64,000 nucleotides of DNA, from positions 1 through 64,000 of the forward strand of contig NZ_BOMG01000108.1 of the NCBI RefSeq assembly GCF_016862075.1. The letters run 5' to 3'. Position numbers and translations under genes: made by a program. The DNA is from Actinoplanes couchii (GTDB lineage: Bacteria; Actinomycetota; Actinomycetes; Mycobacteriales; Micromonosporaceae). Shown piece after piece: positions 24,291 to 32,752 of the stretch (position 1 is the first letter of the stretch; every line of letters starts with the position of its first letter). The notes beneath the pieces were generated by a model that saw only the letters and a program-made list of their open reading frames with translations, ran no database searches and had not been told where the DNA came from.

Positions 24291-25082
24291 GTGACTCAGG
24301 AGACGCCGTACACGACTGCCTCGCTCGCCGCTGATCTGCGGGGGCTCGGGCTGGCCGCCGGGGACGTGGTGCTGGTGCATTCGGCGCTGAAGGCGGTCGG
24401 GTTCGTCGTCGGGCAGGCGCAGGCCGTGGTCGAGGCGCTGCTGCAGGTGCTGGGGCCGGACGGCACGCTGGTGGTGCCGACGCACACCCCGGACAACAGC
24501 GATCCGGCCACCTGGGAGCATCCGCCGGTGCCCGAGTCGTGGTGGCCGGTGATCCGGGAGCAGGCGCCCGGGTTTGATCCGTTGCGGACACCGAGCCGGT
24601 GGATGGGGGTCCTGGCGGAGACCGTGCGCACCTGGCCGGGTGCGGTGCGCAGCAGTCATCCGGAGACGTCGTTCGCGGCGCTGGGGCCGCTGGCCGCGGC
24701 CGTCACCGCCGGGCATCCGCCGGCCGAGGCCCTGGGTGAGGGTTCGCCGCTGGGTGCGGTGTACCGGGCGAACGGCAAGGTGCTGCTGATCGGCTGCGAC
24801 CACGGCAACAACACGTCGCTGCACCTGGCCGAGTGCCGGGTGCCAGATCCGCTGATGGAGGAGCACGGCGCGGCGGTCCGCAATCCGGACGGTACGAGCA
24901 GCTGGCTGACGTGGACGGCCCCGGTCGACGACGAGTCCGATTTCGACGAGATCGGCCGGGCGTACGAGAAAAGCGGTCCGGTCTGCGTCGGCCGGGTCGG
25001 CAACGCCGAATCGCGTCTGATGCCGCAGCGTGCCCTGGTCGACTTCGGCGTCGCCTGGATGATCGCGAACCGGGCTAACTGA
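24291..25082 (+). CDS. Aminoglycoside 3-N-acetyltransferase (AAC(3)) family protein
   Basis: 263 aa, normal for the AAC(3) family of acetyl-CoA-dependent N-acetyltransferases. Family blocks are present: GDVVLVHSALKAVGFVVGQ, GPDGTLVVPTHT, FDPLRTPSRWMGVLAE and SSHPETSFAALG, the last with the catalytic His/Glu region. Many environmental members act on other amines, so drug resistance is possible but unproven. The start is GTG at 24291 without a good ribosome site. Eight bases overlap the convergent response-regulator gene. Confidence 0.9.
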   Translation: MTQETPYTTASLAADLRGLGLAAGDVVLVHSALKAVGFVVGQAQAVVEALLQVLGPDGTLVVPTHTPDNSDPATWEHPPVPESWWPVIREQAPGFDPLRTPSRWMGVLAETVRTWPGAVRSSHPETSFAALGPLAAAVTAGHPPAEALGEGSPLGAVYRANGKVLLIGCDHGNNTSLHLAECRVPDPLMEEHGAAVRNPDGTSSWLTWTAPVDDESDFDEIGRAYEKSGPVCVGRVGNAESRLMPQRALVDFGVAWMIANRAN

Positions 25083-25722
25083 CCAGGCCCGCTTCGCGGG
25101 CCAGCAGACCGGCCTGAGTGCGGTTGGCGCAGTCGAGTTTCACCAGCAGCCGTGACACGTGGCCTTTCACGGTGGCCTCGGTGACACCGATCCGGGCGCC
25201 GATCCCGGCGTTCGGCAGGCCCTCGCCGAGGCAGGTCAGCACCTCGACCTCACGCTGTGTCAGGTCGTCGAGCAGCAGCCGGGCCCGGTCACGGCCGGCT
25301 TCCTGGCGCCCGGCGGCGGCGACCAGGCCCCGGGTGGCTTCGGCGGACAGCACGGTGTGCCCGTCGGCGGCCACCCGCACCAGCCCGACCAGGTCGTCCG
25401 GCGGGGTGGACTTGACCAGGAATCCGGCGGCTCCGGCACGTAAGGCTCGCAGCACGAACTCGTCGGCGTCGAAGGTGGTCAGCACCACCACCGCCGGCCG
25501 GTGGGTGAGCCGGGCGATCCGGCCGAGCGCGGTCAGCCCGTCCACGCCGGGCATCCGCAGGTCCAGCAGCACCACGTCGGGCCGGTGCCGGATCACCGCC
25601 TCGACCGCTTCGGCGCCGTCGTGGGCCTGGCCGACGACGCGGATGTCGGCGGCCGTACCGAGAATGGTCCTGAGGTGGGCGCAGACCATCGGTTCGTCGT
25701 CGACCACCACGACCCGGATCAT
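25075..25722 (-). CDS. NarL/LuxR-type response regulator
   Basis: Receiver domain (residues 1-120) with acidic pocket VDDE at 8-10 and phospho-acceptor Asp54 in LLDLRMP, Thr/Lys in VVLTT and LVKS, then a LuxR HTH (about 150-212, LTQREVEVLTCLGEGLPNAGIGARIGVTEATVKGHVSRLLVKL). It overlaps the kinase stop by four bases (ATGA), so it is the cognate partner. Target genes are unknown. Confidence 0.96.
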   Translation of the reverse strand: MIRVVVVDDEPMVCAHLRTILGTAADIRVVGQAHDGAEAVEAVIRHRPDVVLLDLRMPGVDGLTALGRIARLTHRPAVVVLTTFDADEFVLRALRAGAAGFLVKSTPPDDLVGLVRVAADGHTVLSAEATRGLVAAAGRQEAGRDRARLLLDDLTQREVEVLTCLGEGLPNAGIGARIGVTEATVKGHVSRLLVKLDCANRTQAGLLAREAGLVS

Positions 25723-26876
25723 CGGAGGCCCGCCGGCAGGGTCGCCGCCACCCGGAAGCCGCCGCCGGGCCGCGGCCCGGTGTCCAGTTCACCCTGCACC
25801 AGTTCCACCCGCTGTCGTAAACCGATCAGTCCACTGCCGGAGCCCGACCCTGCCAGCACCGGGTCGGCGCCCTGTACCGGCCCGGTGTCGGTCACGCTCA
25901 ACCGGATCCGGTCCGGCGCGAATCCCACCTCGACCAGCACCGACGCCCCCGGAGCGTGTTTGCGCACGTTGGTGAGCGCCTCCTGCACCACCCGGTACGC
26001 GGTCCGGCCGACCACCGGCGCCACCTGCACCGGGTCGCCGTCGCGCACCACGTCGACCGGCACCCCGACCGATCGTGATTCCTCGATAAGGGCGGTGAGA
26101 TCCGGCAGCGCCACCGGTTCCGGTTCCCGGTGGACGACCTCCGGCGACTGCAGGACGCGGACCAGGTCCCGGAGTTCGTCCAGGGCCTGACATCCCGCGG
26201 TGCGCAGTTGTTCGGCGGCCGCCCGGGTCGCCCCGTCCGGGGACGTCACCCCGAGCGCGCCCGCCTGCAGCACCATCAGCGTCACCCGGTGGGTCACCAC
26301 GTCGTGCATCTCGCGGGCCAGCCGGGACCGTTCCTCGGCGCGCGCCTGCTCGGCGAGCAGATGCCGTTCGCGTTCGGCGCGTTCGGCCCGTTCGGCGAGG
26401 GCCAGCAGCAGGCGGCGGCGGCTGGCCGACCACAACCCGAACAGCGCCGGCATCACCGTCATCGTCAGACCGAGCGTGACGACCGTGACGTGCGGCTGCC
26501 ACGGCCGGACCGCGAGGACCGTGACCAGGGCGATCAGCGTCCAGCCGGCCCGCGGGTGCCGTCCGTGCACGATCGTCGCGTAGATGGCGAAGGCGCTGCC
26601 GACCGGGGTCACCACCCACACCGGCTCCACGTCGGCCGGCCAGATGGAGCCGGGCGCGATCAGCTCCGGGATCCACTGCAGCAGCGCCACCAGCGCCAGG
26701 ACACCGAGCACCGCCTCCGGGGCGCGGCGGCGCGCCACCAGGCCGAGCTGGGCGACCGCCTGCACCACCAGCAGCACCGTGCTGTACCGGTTGTCCAGGT
26801 GCCAGTGCCCGATCACCACGACGGTGTCGGCGGCAGCCACGGTCACGGCCAGCCAGACGTCGAAGAGCAGGTACAT
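25719..26876 (-). CDS. Sensor histidine kinase, HisKA_3 type
   Basis: About five membrane segments in residues 5-150, a coiled-coil linker rich in Glu/Arg (LAERAERAERERHLLAEQ), the dimerisation box EMHDVVTHRVT with the phospho-accepting His near 191, and an HATPase_c domain with VVQEALTNVRKHAPGA (N box) and GSGLIGLRQRVE (G box). 385 aa. I chose ATG 26876: TACCGT lies 6 bases upstream, pointing to a leaderless start; an in-frame GTG at 26882 overlaps that spacing. Confidence 0.93.
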   Translation of the reverse strand: MYLLFDVWLAVTVAAADTVVVIGHWHLDNRYSTVLLVVQAVAQLGLVARRRAPEAVLGVLALVALLQWIPELIAPGSIWPADVEPVWVVTPVGSAFAIYATIVHGRHPRAGWTLIALVTVLAVRPWQPHVTVVTLGLTMTVMPALFGLWSASRRRLLLALAERAERAERERHLLAEQARAEERSRLAREMHDVVTHRVTLMVLQAGALGVTSPDGATRAAAEQLRTAGCQALDELRDLVRVLQSPEVVHREPEPVALPDLTALIEESRSVGVPVDVVRDGDPVQVAPVVGRTAYRVVQEALTNVRKHAPGASVLVEVGFAPDRIRLSVTDTGPVQGADPVLAGSGSGSGLIGLRQRVELVQGELDTGPRPGGGFRVAATLPAGLR

Positions 26877-26966
26877 GCCCACACGGTAGTGCCCACTACT
26901 TTCGTAGGGGTCGCCCCGACCTTTCGGTCTGTCCGTTGTCGCCCGGTGCCGCGTCTACTGACCGGC

Positions 26967-28067
26967 ATGACCGTCTCCACTCGGATCCCCGTCCTGGACG
27001 TGCTGCGCGGGGTGGCGATCCTCGGCACCCTCGGCACCAACATCTGGATCTTCACCGATCCCCGTGGGCCGGCCGGGTCACTGATCAGCGACGGTCCGGG
27101 TTTCTTCGAGACCCTGCTGCGTACGCTCAGCAACGGCAAGTTCCTGGCCCTGCTCACCCTGCTGTTCGGCATCGGCCTGGAACTGCAGTACCGGTCGGCG
27201 AAGCGCCGCGGCGAACGCTGGCCCGGCTGGTACCTGTGGCGGGCCGTGCTCCTGCTCGCCGAAGGGGCGCTGCACTACCTGCTGATCTTCGAGTGGGACG
27301 TGCTGATGGCGTACGCGCTGGTCTCGCTCTTGGTGGCCGGGGTGGTGGCGCGCACGGACCGGGCGGTCCGCGTCGGGATGGCCGGGGCCGCCGTGCTGCA
27401 TCTGGTTCTCATCACGCTGCTGACCCTGGCCGGCATCGACGGCGACAGCGGCCTGAGCGCCTATCCCGCGGCGTACGCCGATCAGGTCAGCGGCCGGATC
27501 GAGCACTTCTGGGAGTTCCGTTCCGAATCGATCCTGATCATCCCGCTGACGATCCTGCTGTTCCTGGGCGGCTCCCGCCTGATGCGCGCCGGCCTGTTCA
27601 CCGACACGTCCGCCGGTTCCCGGTTGCGCCGCCGCCTGACCGTTCTCGGACTCGGTGTGGGCCTGCCGCTGAACCTGCTCACCGCGTTCGCGGGCCCGCG
27701 CTGGTTCTTCGTCGACCGGTACGTGTGCGCCCCGCTGGTCGCGGTCGGCCTGCTCGCCGCGCTGACCGCCCTGCTGATGCGGTCCACGGGAAGCCCGCGC
27801 CTGGCGGCGGTCGGGCGCACCGCACTGTCGTGTTACGTCCTGCAGAACCTGCTCTGCGCCGTCCTCTGCTACGGCTGGGGCCTCGGCCTGGCCGACCGGT
27901 TCGCCGACCTGCGCCCGTGGTGGCCGCCGGTAGCGTGGGCCCTGGTGTCGGCCCTGCTGATCGTGGCGTCCGGTTGGTGGTTGCGCCGCTTCGACCGGGG
28001 CCCGCTGGAACTGGCCTGGCACTGGGCGTGGCGGCTCCCGCAACGGCAGGGGGCCGTATCCCGGTAG
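26967..28067 (+). CDS. DUF418-type membrane protein
   Basis: 366 aa with around nine to ten membrane segments. The family opening RIPVLDVLRGVAILGTLGTNIW and the later GRTALSCYVLQNLLCAVLCYG are typical of DUF418 proteins, which are related to acyltransferase-3 like membrane proteins of unknown role. Starts at the ATG at 26967; divergent from the two-component operon, so a shared regulatory region is possible. Confidence 0.88.
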   Translation: MTVSTRIPVLDVLRGVAILGTLGTNIWIFTDPRGPAGSLISDGPGFFETLLRTLSNGKFLALLTLLFGIGLELQYRSAKRRGERWPGWYLWRAVLLLAEGALHYLLIFEWDVLMAYALVSLLVAGVVARTDRAVRVGMAGAAVLHLVLITLLTLAGIDGDSGLSAYPAAYADQVSGRIEHFWEFRSESILIIPLTILLFLGGSRLMRAGLFTDTSAGSRLRRRLTVLGLGVGLPLNLLTAFAGPRWFFVDRYVCAPLVAVGLLAALTALLMRSTGSPRLAAVGRTALSCYVLQNLLCAVLCYGWGLGLADRFADLRPWWPPVAWALVSALLIVASGWWLRRFDRGPLELAWHWAWRLPQRQGAVSR

Positions 28068-28073
28068 CTTGCT

Positions 28074-29060
28074 TCACGCAGTCCGGGCGGGAACCACCGC
28101 CAGGACCTTGGCGGCGGCGGCCGCGGTCTGCGGCGCGACCGGACGGTGCCCACCGGCCGGACCGGCCGCGACGGCGACCCGGCCGAGCAGCGTGGTGGCC
28201 TCGCCGGACGGATCCTGCGACAGCATCCAGACGAGGCCCCGCAGCAGTTGGTCGCCGGTGGAGAAGACGTGGCCCCGGTACTCCGCGAAGAGGCCGAGAA
28301 CGACGGTCACCGGCCAGCGCGGCGTGAACGCGCCGCCGGCCCGCAGCCATGCCCGCGTGGGGGACGACGTGGTCAGCGAGGCGGCGTGCCGGAGAACCTC
28401 GGCGGCCCCGGGCTCGTCGAGCCGCTCACCGAGCAGGTCACGGACGCAGGCACCGAACGGGTCGTGCCGGGGCAGCAGGTCGAGCGGCAACCGGCCGGTG
28501 ATCCGCCAGATCGCCGTGCCGTACCGCTCGCCCAGCAGCCGCCGGACCGGGCGCGGAGTGCTGCGCTGGGTGACGACATCGGCGAACACCGCCCGTAGGG
28601 CCGGCTCGAAATCCGCGACCGCGGCCGGGCTGAGCGACGCCGCGATGAACCCGGGAAGCAGATGGGCCGCACCGTCGTACAGCCCGTAGCCGTCCGCCGT
28701 GCGCAGCGCCCAGGCGAGGTCGGAACGCGACCCTCGGATCCGGTCGTCGATCAGCACCGGCATCAGGCGTGCCGGCGCCTCGTCAGGAGCACAGTCGGCG
28801 TGCCACCTCTCGACGGCCTCGAGGTGCACCTTCATGGCGGCGAGTCGCCGGAAGCCGGCGGGCCAGCCGCGGACGACGCGGTCCGCCCCGCGGAGCCGGG
28901 AGTAGACCGCGGCCGAGGCGAAGGAAACCACCTGTGCCAGGTCGGCGGCCGACGGATCCGCCGGCGGCAGCTCCCCGGCCCAGGCCCTTGTCGTGCGTGA
29001 ATCCTCGGTGAGGCCGATCGGCTCGCCCACGACATCCGGAATCAACGGCGTCCATGTCAC
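28074..29060 (-). CDS. Uncharacterised protein (328 aa)
   Basis: I do not recognise the family. The protein is soluble, mostly helical, with no signal peptide. Segments such as RLMPVLIDDRIRGSRSDLAWALR and YGTAIWRITGRLPLDLLPRHDPFG look conserved in style but carry no known motif. The start is GTG at 29060 without a ribosome site; CATGAT lies 6 bases upstream, a weak leaderless signal. Six bases separate its stop from the DUF418 gene stop. Confidence 0.6.
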   Translation of the reverse strand: MTWTPLIPDVVGEPIGLTEDSRTTRAWAGELPPADPSAADLAQVVSFASAAVYSRLRGADRVVRGWPAGFRRLAAMKVHLEAVERWHADCAPDEAPARLMPVLIDDRIRGSRSDLAWALRTADGYGLYDGAAHLLPGFIAASLSPAAVADFEPALRAVFADVVTQRSTPRPVRRLLGERYGTAIWRITGRLPLDLLPRHDPFGACVRDLLGERLDEPGAAEVLRHAASLTTSSPTRAWLRAGGAFTPRWPVTVVLGLFAEYRGHVFSTGDQLLRGLVWMLSQDPSGEATTLLGRVAVAAGPAGGHRPVAPQTAAAAAKVLAVVPARTA

Positions 29061-29361
29061 GGCGCGATCATGCCGCAGGGGTACGACAAGAACGCCGCGC
29101 CCGCACCGGATCTGCGTAGGGTGACCCCCAGTCGACCAGGATCACTGTGGGTGTCGACTACGGGAGCTGCGCCGACCCGGGCGAGCATCGTTCGGCTTCG
29201 GGTTGGCAGTGCGGGTCGCATCCGGCCCGGCGGTCGCGGGGAGGGTGGGAGGGGACGCCTGCCTGGCGTGATGCCACGGGAGGGGTGGCTCGGCGAAGGG
29301 CTTGTCCGGGCGTACCGAAGCCTGGGTTGAAATCTTTTGAAAGGCAACATATGTTGCGTCC
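29061..29361. other. Intergenic region, 301 bases
   Basis: Divergent intergenic stretch. Apart from the promoter/palindrome at its right edge (29327-29357) I see no gene; open frames on both strands lack protein-like composition. Confidence 0.5.
29327..29357 (+). promoter_or_regulatory. Promoter overlapped by a 14-bp perfect palindrome
   Basis: TTGAAA (29327-29332), 17-base spacer and TATGTT (29350-29355). The perfect palindrome GCAACATATGTTGC (29344-29357) covers the -10. The start codon is 6 bases after the -10, so the mRNA should be leaderless. The downstream protein has its own HTH, which suggests autoregulation. Confidence 0.7.
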
Positions 29362-30249
29362 ATGAAGGACGTGCGGGAAGACGGCCTGGAACGGCTTCGG
29401 GGGCTCACCGGGGACATCCGAGCGATGGAGAGCGAGCGCACCCGGATCGTCGGGGCGCTGCGGGAGAACCAGGCTGCCAGCTGGGACGAGATCGGGCAGG
29501 CCTGCGGCATGACCCGGCAGGGAGCCACCCGGCGCTGGTCGAAGACGCTGCACGCCGGCTCCTTCGGCAGCGTCGCGGGCACCTACCACCGGGGGCGGCC
29601 CACCTATCCGCTGTCGGCTGTGGAATGGGTGGTGCCGCGGCACGCCCGGCGGGTGCTGGATCTCGGGGCGGGAACCGGGAAGTTCACCGAATTATTGACC
29701 ACGGCCGGTCTCAGCGTGGTCGCGGTCGAGCCGTCCGCCGAGATGCGGGCCGAGATCACCGTCACCGCCGAGATCCTTGCCGGTACGGGGGAGCAGATCC
29801 CGCTCCCGGACGGCGACGTCGACGCCGTGGTGTGCGCGCAGGCCTGGCACTGGGTGGACCCGGCACTGGCCGTGCCGGAGGTGGCCCGGGTGCTGCGGCC
29901 CGGCGGCACCCTCAACCTGGTGTGGAACATCCGCGACCACGAGGAACCCTGGGTGGCGCTGCTCGACGACGTGCTGCACCGGCACACCCGCCAGGAGATC
30001 GACACCACCCCAGAGGTGGGGGCGCCGTTCGGGCCGGCCGAACGCACCGAGATCCGCTGGCGGCACACCCTGACCCGGGCCGCCCTGCTGGACATGGTGG
30101 CGTCCCGCAGCTACGTGATCGTGCTCGCCCCGCACGAGCGGGCCGAACTGCTCGGCGACGTCACCGAACTGCTCGACCGGCAGGGGTTCGGCGACGAGAT
30201 CACCATGCCCTACGTCACCCGGTGCAGCCGGTTCCACCTCACAACGTGA
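29362..30249 (+). CDS. HTH-SAM methyltransferase fusion
   Basis: Residues about 1-65 form a helix-turn-helix unit (AASWDEIGQACGMTRQGATRRW), and about 70-260 a class I SAM-dependent methyltransferase with motif I VLDLGAGTGKFTE, the acidic VVAVEPS strand, and DAVVCAQAWHWVDP (motif IV, Methyltransf_11 type). The fusion suggests a regulator whose activity depends on SAM or a methylated ligand, or an enzyme that controls its own gene. The palindrome over the -10 supports autoregulation. The last 11 bases overlap the antisense SDR remnant. Confidence 0.88.
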   Translation: MKDVREDGLERLRGLTGDIRAMESERTRIVGALRENQAASWDEIGQACGMTRQGATRRWSKTLHAGSFGSVAGTYHRGRPTYPLSAVEWVVPRHARRVLDLGAGTGKFTELLTTAGLSVVAVEPSAEMRAEITVTAEILAGTGEQIPLPDGDVDAVVCAQAWHWVDPALAVPEVARVLRPGGTLNLVWNIRDHEEPWVALLDDVLHRHTRQEIDTTPEVGAPFGPAERTEIRWRHTLTRAALLDMVASRSYVIVLAPHERAELLGDVTELLDRQGFGDEITMPYVTRCSRFHLTT

Positions 30250-30438
30250 CCACCGCGCCGCCGGCGCCGCCGCCGATCAGGCCGGCCACCACCGCGGCGG
30301 GCGGAATCAGCGGCGGCAGCGCTGACCGTTCCTGATCGCTCAGGCCACCACGATCCGGTGGCCGGTGAGGCCCAGCGCCAGCTCCCGGCCCAGGCCGCTG
30401 CCGGCACCGGTGACGATGGCGGTACGCGTCGTCGGCAC
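30239..30438 (-). pseudogene. Short-chain dehydrogenase remnant with central deletion
   Basis: Translation would start at GTG 30438 behind an intact GGAGGA site and gives TRTAIVTGAGSGLGRELALG, the Rossmann TGxxxGxG start of an SDR, then stops after 32 residues at 30340. The following bases, in another frame, read LSDQERSALPPLIPPAAVV to a stop at 30239, which looks like an SDR C-terminus. The catalytic Tyr-x-x-x-Lys middle is absent. It is a deletion relic. Confidence 0.7.
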
Positions 30439-30466
30439 AAATCCTCCACTCCGTAAGGTTGACCCC

Positions 30467-30907
30467 GTGAGTCTTCTTGATGACGTGGGTGAACGCGACG
30501 GCTGGCGCTGCTGGGTGTGCGACGAGAAGGTCGACCCGGACGCCTCGGTGAACGACGATCGTGGCCCGAGCGTCGACGCCCGGACCGCCGACCGCAAGGC
30601 GAAGATCACCGAGCGGCTCGCGCACCGCGCCTGCAACTCCCGCAAGGGCGCGGTCAAAGTAGTCATCGCCTGGCCGGACCGGCTGAACGTGATCGAACCG
30701 GCGCCGCTGATCACCGTCGCCGAACGCCTGGACCGCAAGGGCGGCCGCGAGCTGGTGGCCCGCTGCCCGCGCAAGAACGACGCGCAGGACGCCGCGGACT
30801 GGCTGGTCGACCGGTTCTCCCGGCTCGTACCGGGCCTGCCGGTCGACGCTACGGTCGAGCCGGGTGGCGGTCAGTTCCTGGTCGCATTGTCGACGCGGCG
30901 GCGCTGA
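30467..30907 (+). CDS. HNH-like zinc-binding protein (146 aa)
   Basis: A CxxC (WRCWVCDEK) near residue 15 and HRACNSRKG near residue 50 form the zinc/HNH-type signature; the C-terminal part is a small alpha/beta domain. HNH proteins of this type can be nucleases, but the active-site His arrangement here is minimal, so activity is uncertain. The GTG at 30467 follows TAAGGT by 7 bases with no ribosome site (leaderless). Its 3' end overlaps the convergent epimerase gene by 59 bases. Confidence 0.7.
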   Translation: MSLLDDVGERDGWRCWVCDEKVDPDASVNDDRGPSVDARTADRKAKITERLAHRACNSRKGAVKVVIAWPDRLNVIEPAPLITVAERLDRKGGRELVARCPRKNDAQDAADWLVDRFSRLVPGLPVDATVEPGGGQFLVALSTRRR

Positions 30908-31784
30908 TCGCCTCCTCGGCAGGCCGCGGGTTCCAGCCGAGCGCCGCACGGGCCTTGGCGTCGGAGATCTTCTTGACGTGCCCGAGTTCCCCGGCCACCG
31001 ACCGGAACTCGGGCTTGACCAGCGCGGCCAGCTTCACCACGAAGTCCGGGACGCTGCGCCCGTGCACACCGAGGACCGCCGCGATCTCCTTCATCGCCAG
31101 CGGGCGGCCGTTGGCCAGCAGGTAACGCCCGGCCGGGGCGGTCAGCGCGGCCACATGAGCGGCGGCCACATCGCGCACGTCGACGATCGGCACGTACATG
31201 TCCGGGAACGCCGTCATCTGCCCGCCGAGAATTCGCTGCACGATGTGGTTCGCGCCGGAGACCTTGCCGTCGAACGCCGGGCCCATCACCGCCACCGGCA
31301 GCAGCGTCGTCAGATCCACCCCGTCGAACTCCCAGGCCGCCTTCTCGGCCAGGACCTTGCTGCGGCCGTACGCGTCCATGCCCGGCCCGTCCATCACCGA
31401 CCAGTCGTCCTCGGTGAACGTGTGACCGGTGTGCGGATGCCCGAATCCGGCCGCATGGAACGCCGACGTGAGCACCACCCGCTCGACGCCCGCGTCCCGG
31501 GCCGCCCGCAGCACCCGCCGGGTGCCCTCGACCGCCGGAACGATCACGTCGTCCTCGTTCGCGACGTGACCGGGACGCACCGGCGAGGCGACGTGCAGCA
31601 CGTAGTCGCAGCCCGCGGCCGCCTCGGCCCAGCCGTCGTCGCTGAGCAGGTCGGCCCGGACCTGGTCGTCGCGTTCGGGACGGCCCCGCACGGTGGACCG
31701 CACCCGGAATCCCCGTTCGAGCAGCTGAATGATGATGTGGCGGGCGATGAAACCGTTCCCGCCGGTGACGAGCACAAGTGGCAT
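30849..31784 (-). CDS. NAD-dependent epimerase/dehydratase family protein
   Basis: Extended SDR of 311 aa, close in style to dihydroflavonol reductase or cinnamoyl-CoA reductase-like enzymes. The nucleotide-binding loop is VTGGNGFIARHII, the catalytic YGRSK (Tyr-x-x-x-Lys) is near residue 142, and VVLTSAFHAAGFG holds the Ser region. ATG 31784 gives the canonical MPLVLVTGG start. It is divergent from the XRE regulator at 31874, a common regulator/target arrangement. Confidence 0.93.
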   Translation of the reverse strand: MPLVLVTGGNGFIARHIIIQLLERGFRVRSTVRGRPERDDQVRADLLSDDGWAEAAAGCDYVLHVASPVRPGHVANEDDVIVPAVEGTRRVLRAARDAGVERVVLTSAFHAAGFGHPHTGHTFTEDDWSVMDGPGMDAYGRSKVLAEKAAWEFDGVDLTTLLPVAVMGPAFDGKVSGANHIVQRILGGQMTAFPDMYVPIVDVRDVAAAHVAALTAPAGRYLLANGRPLAMKEIAAVLGVHGRSVPDFVVKLAALVKPEFRSVAGELGHVKKISDAKARAALGWNPRPAEEAISAAASTMRPGTDRHPARP

Positions 31785-31873
31785 GACGACCACTGTCCAG
31801 CCGTCCGGTTGTGGTAGCCAGGGTTCCGTCAGGACCCCCTCTGCCAGGCCCACGGCGATCTACCGTTGCGGTC

Positions 31874-32752
31874 ATGACACACCCGCTGGGCGAATTCCTG
31901 CGCGCCCGCCGTGAACTGGTCACCCCCGCCGACGCCGGGGTGCCGGTGACCGGCGTGCGCCGTACGCCGGGGCTGCGCCGCGAGGAGGTGGCGATGCTCG
32001 CCGGGATCAGCGCCGACTACTACCTGCGCCTGGAACGCGGCCGCGACCGCAACCCGTCCACGCAGGTCCTGGAGGCGCTGGCCCGGGTGCTGCTGCTGGA
32101 CGCCGATACGAAGGCGTACCTGATGAGTCTCGCCGTCGCCCCGAAGCAGCGCCCGCGCCGCCCACGGCGGGAGACCGTCCCGCCGAGCACCGCCAAACTG
32201 GTGGCCACGCTGCCGCTGCCCGCCTTCGTCGAGGGCCGCTACCTGGACGTCCTGGCCGCCAACCCCCTCGCGGCGGCCCTGTCCCCACGGCTGGTCCCGG
32301 GCGGCAACCGGCTGCGTGACGTCTTCCTCGACCCGGCCGAGCAGGCGATGTTCCCGGACTGGGAGATGGCCGCCGCCGGGCTGGTCGCCGGATTCCGGGA
32401 CTCGGTCGGCACCGCAACCAGTGACCAGCGCTGCATCGAACTGGTCGGCGAACTCAGTCTGGCCAGCCCGCTGTTCCGGAAACTGTGGGCCCGCCACGAC
32501 GTGCGCACCCGCTCCGGCGCGACCATTCCGTTCCAGCACCCACAGGTCGGCGAACTGGTCCTGAACCGGGAGAAACTACTGGTCAGCGGCACCGACGGCA
32601 TCATGCTGGTGATCTACCACCCGGACGCCGGGTCGGACGCCGCCGAGAAACTAACCCTGTTGGCGTCGATTACGGAAGAGTGGAGTCATGGCATCGACGT
32701 ATCCCGGGCTCGTCGCCCGCACCCAGAGCTTCACCCTGGGTCTCGCCCGTAA
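31874..32752 (+). CDS. XRE-family regulator with MmyB-like ligand domain
   Basis: 292 aa. The N-terminal HTH has the typical RRTPGLRREEVAMLAGISADYYLRLERGRDRNPS block (about residues 30-65), followed by the MmyB-like PAS-fold domain (about 105-275) that binds fatty acids in the founding members. Starts at the ATG at 31874; TACCGT ends 7 bases upstream and no ribosome site is present. It probably controls the divergent epimerase gene. It overlaps the peptidase gene start by 65 bases. Confidence 0.93.
   Translation: MTHPLGEFLRARRELVTPADAGVPVTGVRRTPGLRREEVAMLAGISADYYLRLERGRDRNPSTQVLEALARVLLLDADTKAYLMSLAVAPKQRPRRPRRETVPPSTAKLVATLPLPAFVEGRYLDVLAANPLAAALSPRLVPGGNRLRDVFLDPAEQAMFPDWEMAAAGLVAGFRDSVGTATSDQRCIELVGELSLASPLFRKLWARHDVRTRSGATIPFQHPQVGELVLNREKLLVSGTDGIMLVIYHPDAGSDAAEKLTLLASITEEWSHGIDVSRARRPHPELHPGSRP

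Noticed and set aside
24291..25082. AAC(3) gene as an aminoglycoside resistance determinant
   Set aside because: No aminoglycoside biosynthesis or mobile context is near, and many chromosomal members have other substrates.
29070..29330. Plus-strand frame of 86 codons in the divergent gap
   Set aside because: Arg/Gly-rich composition typical of chance frames in GC-rich DNA, and no ribosome site or leaderless signal at its start.
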